DNA of 64,000 nucleotides from an uncultured Eubacteriales bacterium. GTDB lineage: Bacteria; Bacillota; Clostridia; Christensenellales; Aristaeellaceae. A model generated the notes under the pieces. It was not told the DNA's origin. It saw nothing but the letters and a program-made list of their open reading frames with translations, and made no database searches. This document shows positions 12,263 through 23,182 of this stretch, in pieces. How positions within the stretch are numbered: the stretch's first letter is position 1; every line of letters starts with the position of its first letter. Location: assembly GCA_902801765.1 (NCBI GenBank), contig CADCJO010000006.1, positions 58,058 to 122,057 of the forward strand, given 5' to 3'. Made by a program: the position numbers and the translations under genes.

Positions 12263-13333
12263 ATGGATAATCGTCTATTGTTTCAGCTGCAGCAGATATT
12301 TTCCCGTCTCCATACCCCGATTTCTCTTTTGGACGCCGATGGCAACAGCCTGATTCCCAACGAAGATATCCGATTTACGCTTCCGCCGCTCACGCAGCCT
12401 GGCGTACCCGTGGCGCAGGACGGACGGCTTTATCAGATTTGCACATCTTCACCGAGCTGGGTCATCATGACCACGATCACGGACGCGGATGCCGCGCGGG
12501 ACGCTTTTGTGCTGTGCGACGCGATGATTGGTGCGGCGATCACCGCCAACGAAGCGGGCAATGATCTGAACAACGCCTATCAGCGGATTCTGCAAAACGA
12601 ATTATCCTTGGCCGAGTTGGACGCCGTGGTGGACGAGCATGGCATTTCCCCCACCATGCCCAGGTGCGTGTTGCTTTTGCACATGGTACAGGTGCAGCAG
12701 CGTTCCGCCTATGAGATTCTGGAGGAATTCCTGCCCCGCGCCGTGACGGACGTTCTGGTTTCCATGGACAAGCATACCGCCGCCTTTGTGAAAGACGTAA
12801 GCGGGCTGGAGGACGAAGACGAGCTGCGCCAGTTCGCCTGCGCCGTCCAGGAAACGCTGATGGGCGAAATTGCCCTGCCGGTGATGGTCGGCATCGGCGA
12901 AGTAGCAAAGAGCGTTGGAGAACTGCATGCCTCCTACCGTCAGGCCCGCCGGGCGATCGAGATCGGCCGGGCTTACGCGCCGGAGCGCACCATTCACGTA
13001 TATCGCTCCATGATGCTGGAACGCTTCCTGTCCGATCTATCTCCTGAAATGGCGGAGCATTACCACGGGCTGCTGTTCAACCGCTCCACTTCCCGCCTGT
13101 TCGGGGAGGAAATGCTTTACACCATCGAAATGTTTTTCAAAAAGGATTTGAATCTGTCGGATACGGCGAGGCAGCTGTACATCCACCGCAACACGCTGGT
13201 GTACCGTTTGGATAAGGTGCAGCGCCAGGTCGGCCTCGATCTGCGCAAATTCGAGGACGCCGTTACGTTCAAAATGCTGCTTGAAATGCGCAAATGCGGC
13301 AATAATAAAACAAAAGTGAAGAAAGGACGCTGA
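12263..13333 (+). CDS. CdaR/PucR-family transcriptional regulator
   Basis: This 356-residue protein has a GAF-like sensor segment at the N-terminus, a GGDEF-related middle part (about 130-240), and the C-terminal PucR-type helix-turn-helix: LNLSDTARQLYIHRNTLVYR then LDKVQRQVGLDLRKF. This family activates sugar-acid, purine or amino-acid genes, but the inducer cannot be read from sequence. It starts at ATG 12263 behind GAGAAGGGAG. It lies 32 bp upstream of the S41 protease gene on the same strand, so the two may form an operon. No sugar-diacid genes are nearby, so its regulon is unclear. Confidence 0.85.
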   Translation: MDNRLLFQLQQIFSRLHTPISLLDADGNSLIPNEDIRFTLPPLTQPGVPVAQDGRLYQICTSSPSWVIMTTITDADAARDAFVLCDAMIGAAITANEAGNDLNNAYQRILQNELSLAELDAVVDEHGISPTMPRCVLLLHMVQVQQRSAYEILEEFLPRAVTDVLVSMDKHTAAFVKDVSGLEDEDELRQFACAVQETLMGEIALPVMVGIGEVAKSVGELHASYRQARRAIEIGRAYAPERTIHVYRSMMLERFLSDLSPEMAEHYHGLLFNRSTSRLFGEEMLYTIEMFFKKDLNLSDTARQLYIHRNTLVYRLDKVQRQVGLDLRKFEDAVTFKMLLEMRKCGNNKTKVKKGR

Positions 13334-13365
13334 CAGAGCCGTCTTTTCCAACGAAGGGAGAACGC

Positions 13366-14589
13366 ATGAAGAAAAAGGCCTTGATCATTTGCCTGCTGCT
13401 GACGCTGATTTCCAGCGCCGTCATTGTGACCGCCAATGCCTCCAATATTTTCGACCTGCTGAAAAAGAACAACAAGACCGTTACCATCAGCCAGGAAGAA
13501 TATGACCGTCTGAGCCGGTACAGAAAAATGGATACCATCCTGCAATATGTGGAGGAATGGTACATTGACGCGCCGGACACAGACAAAATGATCGAAAACG
13601 CCACCCGCGGCCTGCTCTATGCTTTGGAAGATCCTTACACGTTCTATTATAATGCCGAAGAATGGAAGCAGATGCAGGAGGACGACGAGGGCGAATACGG
13701 CGGAATCGGCATCCAGATGCTGGGGAACGCGACGGATTATACCGTTACGATCACCCGCGTATTCAAGGATACCCCCGCGGAACGGGCGGGCGTGAAGAAG
13801 GGCGACCTGCTGGTTCGCGTCGAAGATTTGGAAGTGGACTTCTATTCCATGCAGAACGCTGTGAACATCATGCGCGGCATCGTGGATGAAGTCGTAGAGA
13901 TCGAGGTCAAGCGCGGCGAGGAATACGTCACCTTCCAGATTCCCCGCGCCACCATTCATGTGAACCGCGTGGAATCCACCATGCTCGACGATCATGTCGG
14001 CCTGATTGTGCTCTATGAGTTCGCCGGCGAAAGCGAAAAGGAATTCATGGCCGCGCTGGACACGCTGGAAAATCAGGGAGCAAAAGCCCTGATCGTTGAC
14101 CTGCGCGACAACGGCGGCGGCTGGGTGGAATCCGCCCGGCAGATCGGCGATCTGTTCCTGGACGACGGTATTCTCTTTTATACCCAGGACCGTGCCGGAT
14201 ACCGGGAAGAATCCAAAATGAAACCCGGCAAGGACGACATTCCGCTGGTCTTTATGGTGAACGAAAACAGCGCTTCTTCTTCCGAGATTCTCTCCGGCGG
14301 CCTGCACGACCGCGGACGCTGCACCCTCGTGGGCACACAGTCCTATGGCAAGGGCATCGTCCAAGCCGTGCTTCCGCTCGACGACGGCGACAACGCGGAC
14401 GGCTTCCAGATGACCATTGAGGAATACTTCCTGCCTTCCGGGGCAAAGGTGCACAAGGAAGGGTTGACGCCGGACATCGTATCTGAAATGCCTGAAGAAC
14501 TGAAGAACGCATACTTTGAGCTTGGAGACCTCAGCGACCCGCAGCTGAAAGATGCCTGGACCGCCGCGAAAGACCTGATCAAAGAATAA
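13366..14589 (+). CDS. C-terminal processing peptidase, S41 family
   Basis: This 407-residue exported or membrane-anchored protease has an N-terminal hydrophobic segment (4-24), a PDZ domain (about 110-190, with GGIGIQM and ERAGVKKGD), then the S41 core. The Ser-Lys dyad is clear: Ser304 in NSASSSEIL and Lys329 in SYGKG, 25 residues apart as in CtpA/CtpB. The substrate-contact loop DLRDNGGG (246-253) is intact. Members cut exported proteins near their C-termini; the CtpB relative in Bacillus acts in sporulation signalling. The target here is unknown. AAGGGAG precedes ATG 13366. Confidence 0.93.
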   Translation: MKKKALIICLLLTLISSAVIVTANASNIFDLLKKNNKTVTISQEEYDRLSRYRKMDTILQYVEEWYIDAPDTDKMIENATRGLLYALEDPYTFYYNAEEWKQMQEDDEGEYGGIGIQMLGNATDYTVTITRVFKDTPAERAGVKKGDLLVRVEDLEVDFYSMQNAVNIMRGIVDEVVEIEVKRGEEYVTFQIPRATIHVNRVESTMLDDHVGLIVLYEFAGESEKEFMAALDTLENQGAKALIVDLRDNGGGWVESARQIGDLFLDDGILFYTQDRAGYREESKMKPGKDDIPLVFMVNENSASSSEILSGGLHDRGRCTLVGTQSYGKGIVQAVLPLDDGDNADGFQMTIEEYFLPSGAKVHKEGLTPDIVSEMPEELKNAYFELGDLSDPQLKDAWTAAKDLIKE

Positions 14590-14606
14590 GCTGACAGGCA
14601 TGCATG

Positions 14607-14636
14607 GCCGCGAAGCGATTCGCTCCGCGGCTTTTT
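14607..14636 (+). terminator. Terminator after the S41 protease gene
   Basis: GCCGCG (14607-14612) pairs with CGCGGC (14626-14631), with an inner AAGCG/CGCT stem, followed by TTTTT. It closes the CdaR-ctp transcription unit. Confidence 0.85.
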
Positions 14637-14743
14637 CATTTTCAATGGCAGGATTGCCAATTAAAGCATCTTGGTGTCATTGATGGATTTTGGGGACTAT
14701 GTGTTGTATAATGTGTTTATACTGATCGGAAAGGAGGAAAGCC

Positions 14744-16231
14744 ATGCGTTTCTTCAAACGTTTCGTTTTTGCGCTCTGCCTGTTCCTCCTTTTTCCCCGG
14801 CTGTCCTGTGCGGCAGAAGAAGCAGTTGAAGGCCAGCGCCGGGCGCTGCTTATCGGCTGCGACCATTTTCTGTCCCAGCCTGACACCTGGCCTGCGGCGG
14901 AAAACAACGTGCGGATGCTGTCTGACACGCTGTTTTCCGATGCCCGTCCTTATGCCCTGGTGCGTACAGCTTCCAACACCATCGCTTCGGTGGAAGCGTT
15001 TGAAGACGCAGTACGGGCGGCTTTCCAAAATAGTGCCGAAGCAGATACATCTGTGCTGTATCTGAGCACCCACGGGGTGTTTGAAGAAAACGTCAGCAAT
15101 GCCGATGCAGGTCTGCTTTTGAGCAATGGAGAAACAGAAAGCCTGCTGACCGGAAAAGACTTGCAGCGGATTCTGGATCAGGTGGCCGGAAAAAAGGTCG
15201 TGATTCTGGACGCCTGCAATTCGGGAGCCATCATCGGCAAAGGCCTGTCCGGCGGCGCAAATCAATGCTTCCTTTCCGGACCGGAATACAAGGTGCTTTG
15301 CAGCGCTGGCGGCAGCGAAGCCAGCTGGTATTACCAAAGCCCTGATGCCGCGGCGGAGGGGGCCAGCTATTTTGCGTCAGTGTTGGCTTTCGGATTTGGC
15401 GCAGCGGGCGGTCATGCCGCCGATCAGAATGATGACGGTGAAATCACGCTGGCGGAAACCTATGCCTATTTGTTGGAGCAATACGCCGCTTCCACGCCGC
15501 AGGTCTACCCGCAGCAGGATGACGCCGAAGTGCTGTTTGAATATGACAATAACGCGCCGGTGCAGATCGCCAAAGCGATCACCGACCTCACTTTTGAAGA
15601 AACGCTCCTCACAGCGGGCAGCACCGAAGTGACTTTTTCCTTTACCGTCCAGCGCAAAGCGGCGCTGTATTATCAAATCATCTATCACCACGACGGGGTT
15701 TGGCAGTTTTCCCAGGCTCAGCAGATACCCGACGGCGAGCAGGATGACGGTACCATCCTGCCAGGCCGAAAGATGCGCGTGCTTTCTCTGAATACGGGGG
15801 AGGACGATTATGGCTACGCGATCATTCAGCTGATAACCCTCGAATCCGGAACACCCGTGTTCCAGGGCGCAAGCCTGCTGTGCGTGCAGCCCGCAGAGGG
15901 AGAAGTAAAGCTGCGGGCGGTTGCGGGCGCATCCTTTGTGCCCGCCCTCGGTCAGGAGATGGCCATTCTGGCCCAGCATAACGTGCCCTGCGGCCTGACG
16001 GTGAACATCCTGAACCAGGAAAACAAAACCGTCAGACGTCTGGCGTATGAAGCGCCCTCCAGACCGCAGCAGCTCTCCCCCGCCGCCAGCAGCTTTTACT
16101 GGGACGGAAAGCTGGCCGACGGCAGCTTCGCTCCGCCCGGCCGTTATACGGTTCAGATCAAAACGATCATCAACGATACCCAGTACATCTGCCAAAGCGA
16201 ACCGTTTTTCCTGGAAGCACCCGGCATGTAA
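14744..16231 (+). CDS. Secreted caspase-like (C14) peptidase with FlgD-like Ig domain
   Basis: This 495-residue protein begins with a signal peptide (about 1-23). Residues 30-270 form a caspase/metacaspase fold: RRALLIGCDHF (32-42), catalytic His110 in YLSTHG and catalytic Cys158 in LDACNSG, followed by a WYYQ segment and a DQNDDGEITLAE EF-hand-like acidic loop (about 227-238). The C-terminal ~90 residues resemble the FlgD Ig-like domain seen at the tail of many secreted bacterial proteins (LSPAASSFYWDGKLADGS, APPGRYTVQI). Secreted caspase-like enzymes are usually Arg- or Lys-specific; specificity here is not known. AAAGGAGG precedes ATG 14744. Two S41 proteases occur elsewhere in the window. 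Confidence 0.88.
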   Translation: MRFFKRFVFALCLFLLFPRLSCAAEEAVEGQRRALLIGCDHFLSQPDTWPAAENNVRMLSDTLFSDARPYALVRTASNTIASVEAFEDAVRAAFQNSAEADTSVLYLSTHGVFEENVSNADAGLLLSNGETESLLTGKDLQRILDQVAGKKVVILDACNSGAIIGKGLSGGANQCFLSGPEYKVLCSAGGSEASWYYQSPDAAAEGASYFASVLAFGFGAAGGHAADQNDDGEITLAETYAYLLEQYAASTPQVYPQQDDAEVLFEYDNNAPVQIAKAITDLTFEETLLTAGSTEVTFSFTVQRKAALYYQIIYHHDGVWQFSQAQQIPDGEQDDGTILPGRKMRVLSLNTGEDDYGYAIIQLITLESGTPVFQGASLLCVQPAEGEVKLRAVAGASFVPALGQEMAILAQHNVPCGLTVNILNQENKTVRRLAYEAPSRPQQLSPAASSFYWDGKLADGSFAPPGRYTVQIKTIINDTQYICQSEPFFLEAPGM

Positions 16232-16300
16232 TACTATTCCTCTTCTAAATTCTTAAGAGTGTCTTTCTCAAGGGTGATCATTATACCAACAAAAAGGAAC

Positions 16301-16665
16301 GATGGGGTTTCACCCCAGACCCCACCAGGGAGATGATCCCCCTGGACCCGCAACTGGCGATTTTGCGGAGTTGGGATAAGCAGACAAGCTCCGCCTGCCG
16401 CGCTGGGGTTACGAAAAGTTTGAGGGCTTCTGGCCCAAGAAAGCCAGGGAAAATCCCAGGGGGAAAGTTCACTTTCCCCTCGGGATTATTCCCAGGCTTT
16501 CCCCGGATGCGAAGCATCCGGGTTGGCGTCAAGTCAGACTTTCGCGTTCTTCCCCGTATCAGCGGGAAGCAAGCTGCTTTTCCAGCTCAAGTTAATTCCG
16601 CTATTGAGGTCCGGGAGATGAAATCTCCTGGTTCAGGGGTACAGGGGGCTGAATAAGCCCCCTGC
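16301..16665 (-). repeat. Family A structured intergenic element, copy 1
   Basis: About 365 bp of serial hairpins. The order is stem TGGGG/CCCCA, stem CCAGGG/CCCTGG, the conserved text GCGCTGGGGTTACG, a long AATCCCAGGGGG-type stem, GGATGC/GCATCC, AGGAGAT/ATCTCCT-type stem and a closing GGGGGCT/AGCCCCC stem. Three relatives (39735, 42664, 45239) have the same order with changed but paired stems. No coding potential. Strand is given as minus because the other copies follow minus-strand genes. Confidence 0.8.
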
Positions 16666-16707
16666 TCCGTCTTTATTTCCTTCACATCATGACTCTTAGT
16701 ATTTTAT

Positions 16708-16864
16708 ACTATTTCTCGTCTAAAATATTGAAAGATTCGGGATGGATTTTTCGTTCTGGCTAAGCTGAATGAAGGGAGGCGTAGCAGCGCTACGTTGACC
16801 GGAATGAAGCAACGCCATGGCGTAAAAGATGCCCAAAGATGATATAGTTTTAGATTGAGTTTAG
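16708..16864. repeat. Family C MITE-like element, copy 1
   Basis: About 157 bp bounded by imperfect terminal inverted repeats: CTATTTCTCGTCTAAAATA at the left and, read on the opposite strand, CTAAACTCAATCTAAAACTA at the right. It has the same interior (GAATGAAGGGAGGCGTAGC) as copies at 28070 and 52300. No open frame of its own. Confidence 0.7.
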
Positions 16865-16883
16865 TATTAGAAGATGAATAGTA

Positions 16884-16921
16884 TAAAAAGAACCTGTTCA
16901 TCAGCCAAACAGGTTCTTTTA
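16884..16921 (-). terminator. Terminator for the zinc-ribbon gene
   Basis: Stem AAAAGAACCTGTT (16886-16898) pairs with AACAGGTTCTTTT (16908-16920). T-runs on both strands make it potentially bidirectional; the nearest gene is the minus-strand gene ending at 16937. Confidence 0.85.
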
Positions 16922-16936
16922 TCTTTCGGAAAACTA

Positions 16937-17641
16937 TTACAGAATAATTAGCAGCCGGCCGCAGGTTTCGCATTCCACCAGTTCGCCCGCCTTCACTTTC
17001 CTGGAAATGGAGGAAGGAAGCGACATATTGCAGCCCTGGCACTGGTCGCCGTTCAGAGCGGCGAGGGGCGGCACGCTGTGGCGCTTGATCTCCTTATAAC
17101 GTTCCATATATTCTTTTTCGATGGGCTGGGCTTTCTCCGCCGCGGCAGCCTTCACGGCTTCCAGCTCACCGTCCTTCGCACGTTTTTCGTCGTCGTAGAC
17201 CAGCTTCAGCTTGTCAAATTCGCTCTTGGCCTTGGCGGCGCGGACGCGCACGTCGTGCTGCTGCCGTTCGCGGTCTCCCGCGTCCTTGCGAATGCGCTTC
17301 ACTTCCTGTTCATAAGCGGTCAGGTTGTTCTGGAAGCGCTTGGCGTCATTCATATACTGCTGCACTTCGGCGGCGGATTTGGGTTCTTCGCTTTCCATTT
17401 TCGCGTGCAGCGCATGCACCTGCTCATTGGTCATCCGGATGGCGTCCTTCAGCGCCTCCAGACGGTCCTGCATCGTGGCCACTTCGCCTTCGATGCGTTT
17501 CATGGCGTTCTGCTGCTCCGCGTAAAGATCCCTGTATTTCACCAGTTTTTGTCTGACAGGAGAGCGTCTGATGGAAGCTTCGACCTTATCCACTTCCACG
17601 TCTGCTTTCTGATATTCCCACAAAAGATGCAACTGATCCAT
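16937..17641 (-). CDS. Coiled-coil protein with C4-type zinc ribbon
   Basis: This 234-residue protein is a long coiled coil (about 5-170, rich in Glu, Lys, Ala and Gln) followed by a C-terminal zinc ribbon with CQGC (about 205-208) and CETCG (226-230). It belongs to a conserved bacterial family of C4-type zinc-ribbon proteins usually found next to the Nif3-like gene, exactly as here (23 bp downstream). Function is not established; nucleic-acid binding is suggested for relatives. Last gene of the dgt-to-nif3 block, and a terminator follows. Confidence 0.85.
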   Translation of the reverse strand: MDQLHLLWEYQKADVEVDKVEASIRRSPVRQKLVKYRDLYAEQQNAMKRIEGEVATMQDRLEALKDAIRMTNEQVHALHAKMESEEPKSAAEVQQYMNDAKRFQNNLTAYEQEVKRIRKDAGDRERQQHDVRVRAAKAKSEFDKLKLVYDDEKRAKDGELEAVKAAAAEKAQPIEKEYMERYKEIKRHSVPPLAALNGDQCQGCNMSLPSSISRKVKAGELVECETCGRLLIIL

Positions 17642-17664
17642 CTTTGTGCCCTCCTTCTATCTGA

Positions 17665-18435
17665 TTAAACGCAGCCAAAGGGCGCGCACTGAGACGGGAA
17701 AACCCGCACATTATATTGTACATCATTTAAGCGGTTTTGTAAATACTCTGCAAGAAAAGGCACCAACGGCGCTTCCGTGCCGTAATGTCCGCCGTCGAAC
17801 AGCACAAAACTGCTCATGGATGCTGCCAGGGCGTTGTGGTGGCGCACTTCGCCGGTCAGCAGCGCCTGAGCGCCAAGCGCTTTTGCCTCCATCCAATCCC
17901 CGTCGTCCGCGCCGCCCGCGATGGCAAGGGTGGAAATCATCGCGTTTCCGTCGCCGTAGCAGCGAACGGGAAAAGAAATGGCACTGGAAATTTTCTTTTC
18001 CAGATCAGAGGCTTTCATCGGCGCTTCCAATTCTCCCAGGAACAGATAATTGGTTTCCTTCCTGATATTTTGCAATCCCAGCAGCTTCGCGCAGGCCGCG
18101 CTGCCGCTGTATTCCGTCTGATCCAGATTGGTGTGGGCCGACACAAGCGACAGATTCTTCCGCGCCATTTCACACAGAATGCGTCCCTCCGCGTCCTCCT
18201 CCAGCAGGTTTTTCCGGGCATGGAACAAAAGCGGGTGATGGCTCACGATCAGCTCGGCTTCCAGCTTTTCCGCTTCCTGCACCACGTCCCAGGTGCAGTC
18301 CAGCGCCACCAGAATCTTCGTGACCTGCGCGTCGCGGCGGCCCACCAGCGCGCCGACGTTATCGTAGCTTTCCGCTGTTTCCACGGGAGCCAGCTCGTTC
18401 AGGATATCCTCAATCGTTTTGACAGTGGCGTACAC
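17665..18435 (-). CDS. Nif3-like dinuclear metal-centre protein (YqfO family)
   Basis: This 256-residue protein has the family's metal-binding residues: SHHPLLF (about 65-71), HTNLDQ (about 101-106) and a C-terminal VLFDGGHYGTE carrying the His and Glu ligands. It is the short form without the inserted PII-like domain. The family forms toroidal hexamers and is often mislabelled GTP cyclohydrolase type 2; its activity is uncertain. It overlaps the 3' end of trmK by 26 bp, typical of this conserved pair. Confidence 0.92.
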   Translation of the reverse strand: MYATVKTIEDILNELAPVETAESYDNVGALVGRRDAQVTKILVALDCTWDVVQEAEKLEAELIVSHHPLLFHARKNLLEEDAEGRILCEMARKNLSLVSAHTNLDQTEYSGSAACAKLLGLQNIRKETNYLFLGELEAPMKASDLEKKISSAISFPVRCYGDGNAMISTLAIAGGADDGDWMEAKALGAQALLTGEVRHHNALAASMSSFVLFDGGHYGTEAPLVPFLAEYLQNRLNDVQYNVRVFPSQCAPFGCV

Positions 18436-19077
18436 GTGCTTCTTCCTCCTTCAGCCAGTTCAGTTCCTGTTGTCCTTCGGGCGACTGTTTCTTTTCAGCA
18501 ATCCCGATGCGCCATTGCAGGTATTCCGGATAATGCGTTGCTATGGTCCCCATCAGACGGGGTCCAAGGCAAAGCTGTTTTGCGTTAAGAATTTCAAGAC
18601 CCGGCACCGCGCGCAAAAGGCAGTAAAACCGATTCGCCGCAAAGGCAATTTCTTCCGTTTCAATGCGGTAATCCAGCTCCATCAGCGTTCGCCGCACCAG
18701 GGGCATGTCTGTATGGGCAGACAGAACCAGCGCTGCGTTTTTCAGCTTTTCCCGTCCATTATTCAAAATACCGCATAACGTATGCCCGCCCATGCCGAGA
18801 ATGGCAATGGCCCCGGCAGGGCGATCCAATACGCTCAGCCCGTCCCCGACCCGGAAATCCGCCCGGTCATGAAGGCCCCGTTCTGTCAGCAGCGCTTCCG
18901 CTTTTTTCAGCGAATCGGCGCTGATGTCCGCTACGCACATGCGTATTGCTTTGCCCGATTCCAGCAAAAAACAAGATAACCGCCCGTGATCGGCGCCAAT
19001 ATCGGCGCCATACTCACAGGCGGGAAAAAGCGCAGCCGCGCGGGAAAGCCGGTCGTCCAATGCAGAATAGCGGTTCA

Positions 19078-19078
<1 letters not shown>
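18410..19078 (-). CDS. trmK: tRNA (adenine(22)-N1)-methyltransferase TrmK
   Basis: This 222-residue SAM-dependent methyltransferase modifies A22 in the tRNA D-loop. The signature GADIGADHGRLSCFLL (about 24-39) is the SAM-binding loop, and AILGMGGHTLCGIL (about 92-105) is the family's catalytic segment with the conserved MGG. C-terminal helices are rich in Glu and Lys. Its ATG (19078) shares a base with the rpoD stop, so it is tightly coupled to rpoD. The trmK-nif3 pair downstream of rpoD is typical of Firmicutes. Confidence 0.94.
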
Positions 19079-20160
<1,082 letters not shown>

Positions 20161-20177
20161 GGCTCCACTCCTCCCCA

Positions 20178-21947
20178 TCAGCGTCCCTGCTGCTTCAACT
20201 GTTCCAATTCCTTGGAAAGCCCCTGTATCTCAGTCAGCATTTGCATTTGCTTTTCGGCTGAATCCAGCGTGCGCATGGATTCCGTCAGTTCTTTTATTTC
20301 CCTCGTCAAATTTCTGATCCGTAAATTCCGCAGGCAGTCGCCCGCGACGGACGCGGCGTTATCTTCTTCAGCGGCGGTGAGTGCGGAAAAGGCTTCCCCC
20401 GCCGCCTGACGCACATCATCTGTCAAATCTTCATCGGAAACGATGGCCTCCGGCGTTTCGCCCGCGATCAGGCGGCCCGCGATCAGGCGCAGGTTTTCCG
20501 AATCAAAGTCTGTTTCCTTGACCATTCCCTGGGGCAGCCTGCCCGTGGCGAGCAGGGCCAGCAGGGTCTGTTCCGTTTTATAGCCCTCAGGCTGTCGCGG
20601 CATCCTTTCCCGCGGCCGTCTTTCGGGCTGGGGAAGCAGGGCCGCGGCGTTTTCGTTTGCCGCCGTCTGTGCGCCGATCTGCGCCAGCAGCACGTCCCGG
20701 GAAAAACCGGTCTGCACCGCCAAAGCTTCCAGATAGTTTTCCAGATCGACGGGGTCGCGCACATTCCTGAGCAATTCCGCGCATTTTTTCGCGTACTCCG
20801 CGCGGCCGTCCTGGGTTTCCAAATTGTATTGCAGCCTGAGCCTCTGCATCCGGTACGCCGGAGGGCGCATGGGCTGGATGGCTTCAAAAGCGTCCAAGCC
20901 GCGCTGGCGTATGAATTCATCGGGGTCCAGGCCGTCCGGCAGGTAAATCACCCGGCAGGGCACGCCTTCCGCTTCCAGAATATCCAGGCCGCGCTCGATG
21001 GCGTGCTGGCCGGCCTCGTCGCCGTCATAGCAGAGGTACACCTCCGGGGCGTACCGCCCCAATAGCCGCGCCTGCTCGTTGGTCAGCGCCGTGCCCAGGG
21101 TGGCCACCGCGCCAACGACGCCCGCCTGGGAGATCGCCACCACGTCCATGTATCCCTCGACGAGAATAATCCGCTTCAAATCGCGGTTCTTCCGGATCAG
21201 GTTGATGGCGTAGACGCCCTTGCGTTTATTGAAAACGGGGGTATCAGAGGTATTCAGGTATTTGGGCTTGGCGTCTTTTTGCATGGCGCGTCCGCCGAAG
21301 CCCAGCACGTGGTTGTATTGGTCGATGATGGGAAACATGGCGCGGCTGCGAAACATGTCGAAAGCATGGTCGCCCTTCACCACCGTCAGCCCCGCCAGGT
21401 TGAGTTCTTCGCGGGTGTAGCCCTTTTCGGTCAGGAAATTGGTCAGATCGTCCCACTGGCTGGTGGACGCCCCCAGCCCGAACCGGCGGATCACGCCGTC
21501 CGTGAGGCCGCGGTTGTGGAGATAATCCAGCGCGGCTTTTCCCTCGGGCTTCCAAAGGGTGTCATGGTAAAACCGGGCGGCGTCGCGGTTGGCGGCCAGC
21601 AGCCGTTCCCGCTGGCTGCGGCGGTGCTCATAATCAGGGTCTTCCTGCAATTCAGGCAGCGCCATATGCGCGCGGTCGGCCAGGATCTTCACGGCGTCCA
21701 TAAAAGGCGCGCGCTCCATTTCCATCACAAACTTGATTGCGTCCCCTGTTGCCTTGCAGCCGAAGCAATAATACATGTTCATATCGGCGTTGACGGAAAA
21801 CGAAGGGGTCTTTTCATTGTGGAATGGGCACAGGCCCCAGTAGCGGCGGCCGTCCTTTTTGAGCGTCACGTAGCTGGAAACGACGGAAACGATGTCGGTG
21901 CGGGCGAGCAATTCTTCCTTCCATGCCGATGGGAGCCGTATCGCCAT
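20178..21947 (-). CDS. dnaG: DNA primase
   Basis: This 589-residue enzyme lays down RNA primers at the replication fork. It has an N-terminal zinc finger ([13 protein letters not shown], then [11 protein letters not shown]), the RNA polymerase domain and a Toprim centre with LVEGYMDV and [10 protein letters not shown]. The C-terminal helicase-binding part ends in a predicted coiled coil. ATG 21947 is used ([20 protein letters not shown], the family N-terminus) with AGGAGG upstream; the frame extends 20 codons further without conservation. The gene is followed immediately by rpoD. Confidence 0.97.
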   Translation of the reverse strand: MAIRLPSAWKEELLARTDIVSVVSSYVTLKKDGRRYWGLCPFHNEKTPSFSVNADMNMYYCFGCKATGDAIKFVMEMERAPFMDAVKILADRAHMALPELQEDPDYEHRRSQRERLLAANRDAARFYHDTLWKPEGKAALDYLHNRGLTDGVIRRFGLGASTSQWDDLTNFLTEKGYTREELNLAGLTVVKGDHAFDMFRSRAMFPIIDQYNHVLGFGGRAMQKDAKPKYLNTSDTPVFNKRKGVYAINLIRKNRDLKRIILVEGYMDVVAISQAGVVGAVATLGTALTNEQARLLGRYAPEVYLCYDGDEAGQHAIERGLDILEAEGVPCRVIYLPDGLDPDEFIRQRGLDAFEAIQPMRPPAYRMQRLRLQYNLETQDGRAEYAKKCAELLRNVRDPVDLENYLEALAVQTGFSRDVLLAQIGAQTAANENAAALLPQPERRPRERMPRQPEGYKTEQTLLALLATGRLPQGMVKETDFDSENLRLIAGRLIAGETPEAIVSDEDLTDDVRQAAGEAFSALTAAEEDNAASVAGDCLRNLRIRNLTREIKELTESMRTLDSAEKQMQMLTEIQGLSKELEQLKQQGR

Positions 21948-22085
21948 CCCGCAGCCTCCTTTCACGCCGTTCTGTCTGCCGTTCACCTCGCGCGTACGTT
22001 TAATCAATTCGCGGTGATTGCCGTTTTTCCTGCAAATGATGATAATTTTCGCCTGTTTTCGATTCGCCTGATCAAAAATTTACAT

Positions 22086-23087
22086 TCAGATCACCGGGAA
22101 GGAAACGGGAACGAACAATTCCTGATAGGTGCGCAGGGCGTAGCGGTCGGTCATGCAGGCCAGGAAATCGGTCACCGCCCGTTCGATGCCGTCCCGGTAG
22201 GAAATCTGGACATACTCCAGAGGCATTTTTCCCGGATGTTCCATATAATATGCGAAAAGAGAAGCGATCACATGGTCGCATCGGCGTTCTTCTTCCTTGC
22301 GCCACGCGTCCATATAAACGCGCTGAAACATGAATGCGCGCATTTCGTCGCTGGCGGCCTGAATTTCATCGCTCATGCGCAGGTGGGGCTGGCCCTGGCT
22401 TTCCCGCACAATGTCGGAAATCATGGTGTTGATGCGCTGGCCGTGGGTTTCGCCCAGCACATGCAGCAAGTCCTGGGGCAATTCAAATTCCCGCAGCACC
22501 CCGGCGCGGATGGCATCGTCGATGTCGTGGTTGATGTAGGCGATGCGGTCGGCCCGGGCGACGCATTCGCCCTCCAGCGTTTCGGGCTTTAAGGAACCGG
22601 AATGCTTTACTATCCCGTCCCGTACCTCCCAGGTCAGGTTCAGCCCTTCCCCGCCTTCCAGCACTTCCACCACCCGCAGGCTCTGTTCGTTATGGCGGAA
22701 TCCATTTTCCGTCAAGCGGTCGAGCGAGCGTTCGCCGCTGTGGCCGAAGGGCGTATGGCCCAGGTCATGTCCCAGGGCGATGGCCTCGGTTAAATCCTCG
22801 TTCAAATGCAGGCAGCGGGCCAATGTGCGCGCCACCTGGGACACTTCGAGCGTATGGGTCAGCCGCGTGCGGTAATGGTCGCCCTCCGGCGCGATGAACA
22901 CCTGGGTCTTGAACTTCAAGCGGCGAAAGCTCTTGCAGTGCAGGATGCGGTCGCGGTCCCGCTGAAACGCGGTGCGCAGGGGGCATGCCTCCATCGGCCG
23001 CTCCCGTCCCTTCGTGTCCGCGCTGCATACGGCAAAGGGGGATAAATACGTGCGTTCCCGCTGTTCCAATTCTTGCCGGATGGTCAT
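22086..23087 (-). CDS. dgt: dGTPase-like HD-domain triphosphohydrolase
   Basis: This 333-residue protein belongs to the deoxyguanosinetriphosphate triphosphohydrolase family, which splits dNTPs into nucleoside and triphosphate. HD-domain metal ligands are visible: H in RLTHTLEVSQ, and HDLGHTPFGHSGE. FRRLKFKTQVF is also conserved. It is of the short type found in Firmicutes next to dnaG. ATG 23087 is preferred over ATG 23093 because GGGAGG is eight bases away rather than two. It lies 138 bp upstream of dnaG on the same strand and probably heads that operon. Confidence 0.92.
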   Translation of the reverse strand: MTIRQELEQRERTYLSPFAVCSADTKGRERPMEACPLRTAFQRDRDRILHCKSFRRLKFKTQVFIAPEGDHYRTRLTHTLEVSQVARTLARCLHLNEDLTEAIALGHDLGHTPFGHSGERSLDRLTENGFRHNEQSLRVVEVLEGGEGLNLTWEVRDGIVKHSGSLKPETLEGECVARADRIAYINHDIDDAIRAGVLREFELPQDLLHVLGETHGQRINTMISDIVRESQGQPHLRMSDEIQAASDEMRAFMFQRVYMDAWRKEEERRCDHVIASLFAYYMEHPGKMPLEYVQISYRDGIERAVTDFLACMTDRYALRTYQELFVPVSFPVI

Positions 23088-23182
23088 GCCCATCGCCTCC
23101 CTGATGGTGCATATATACCACGCGAACGATGATTTTCCTTTTTTCGCGCTGGAAAAAGGCAGAAAAAAACCGCAGGCGTATT

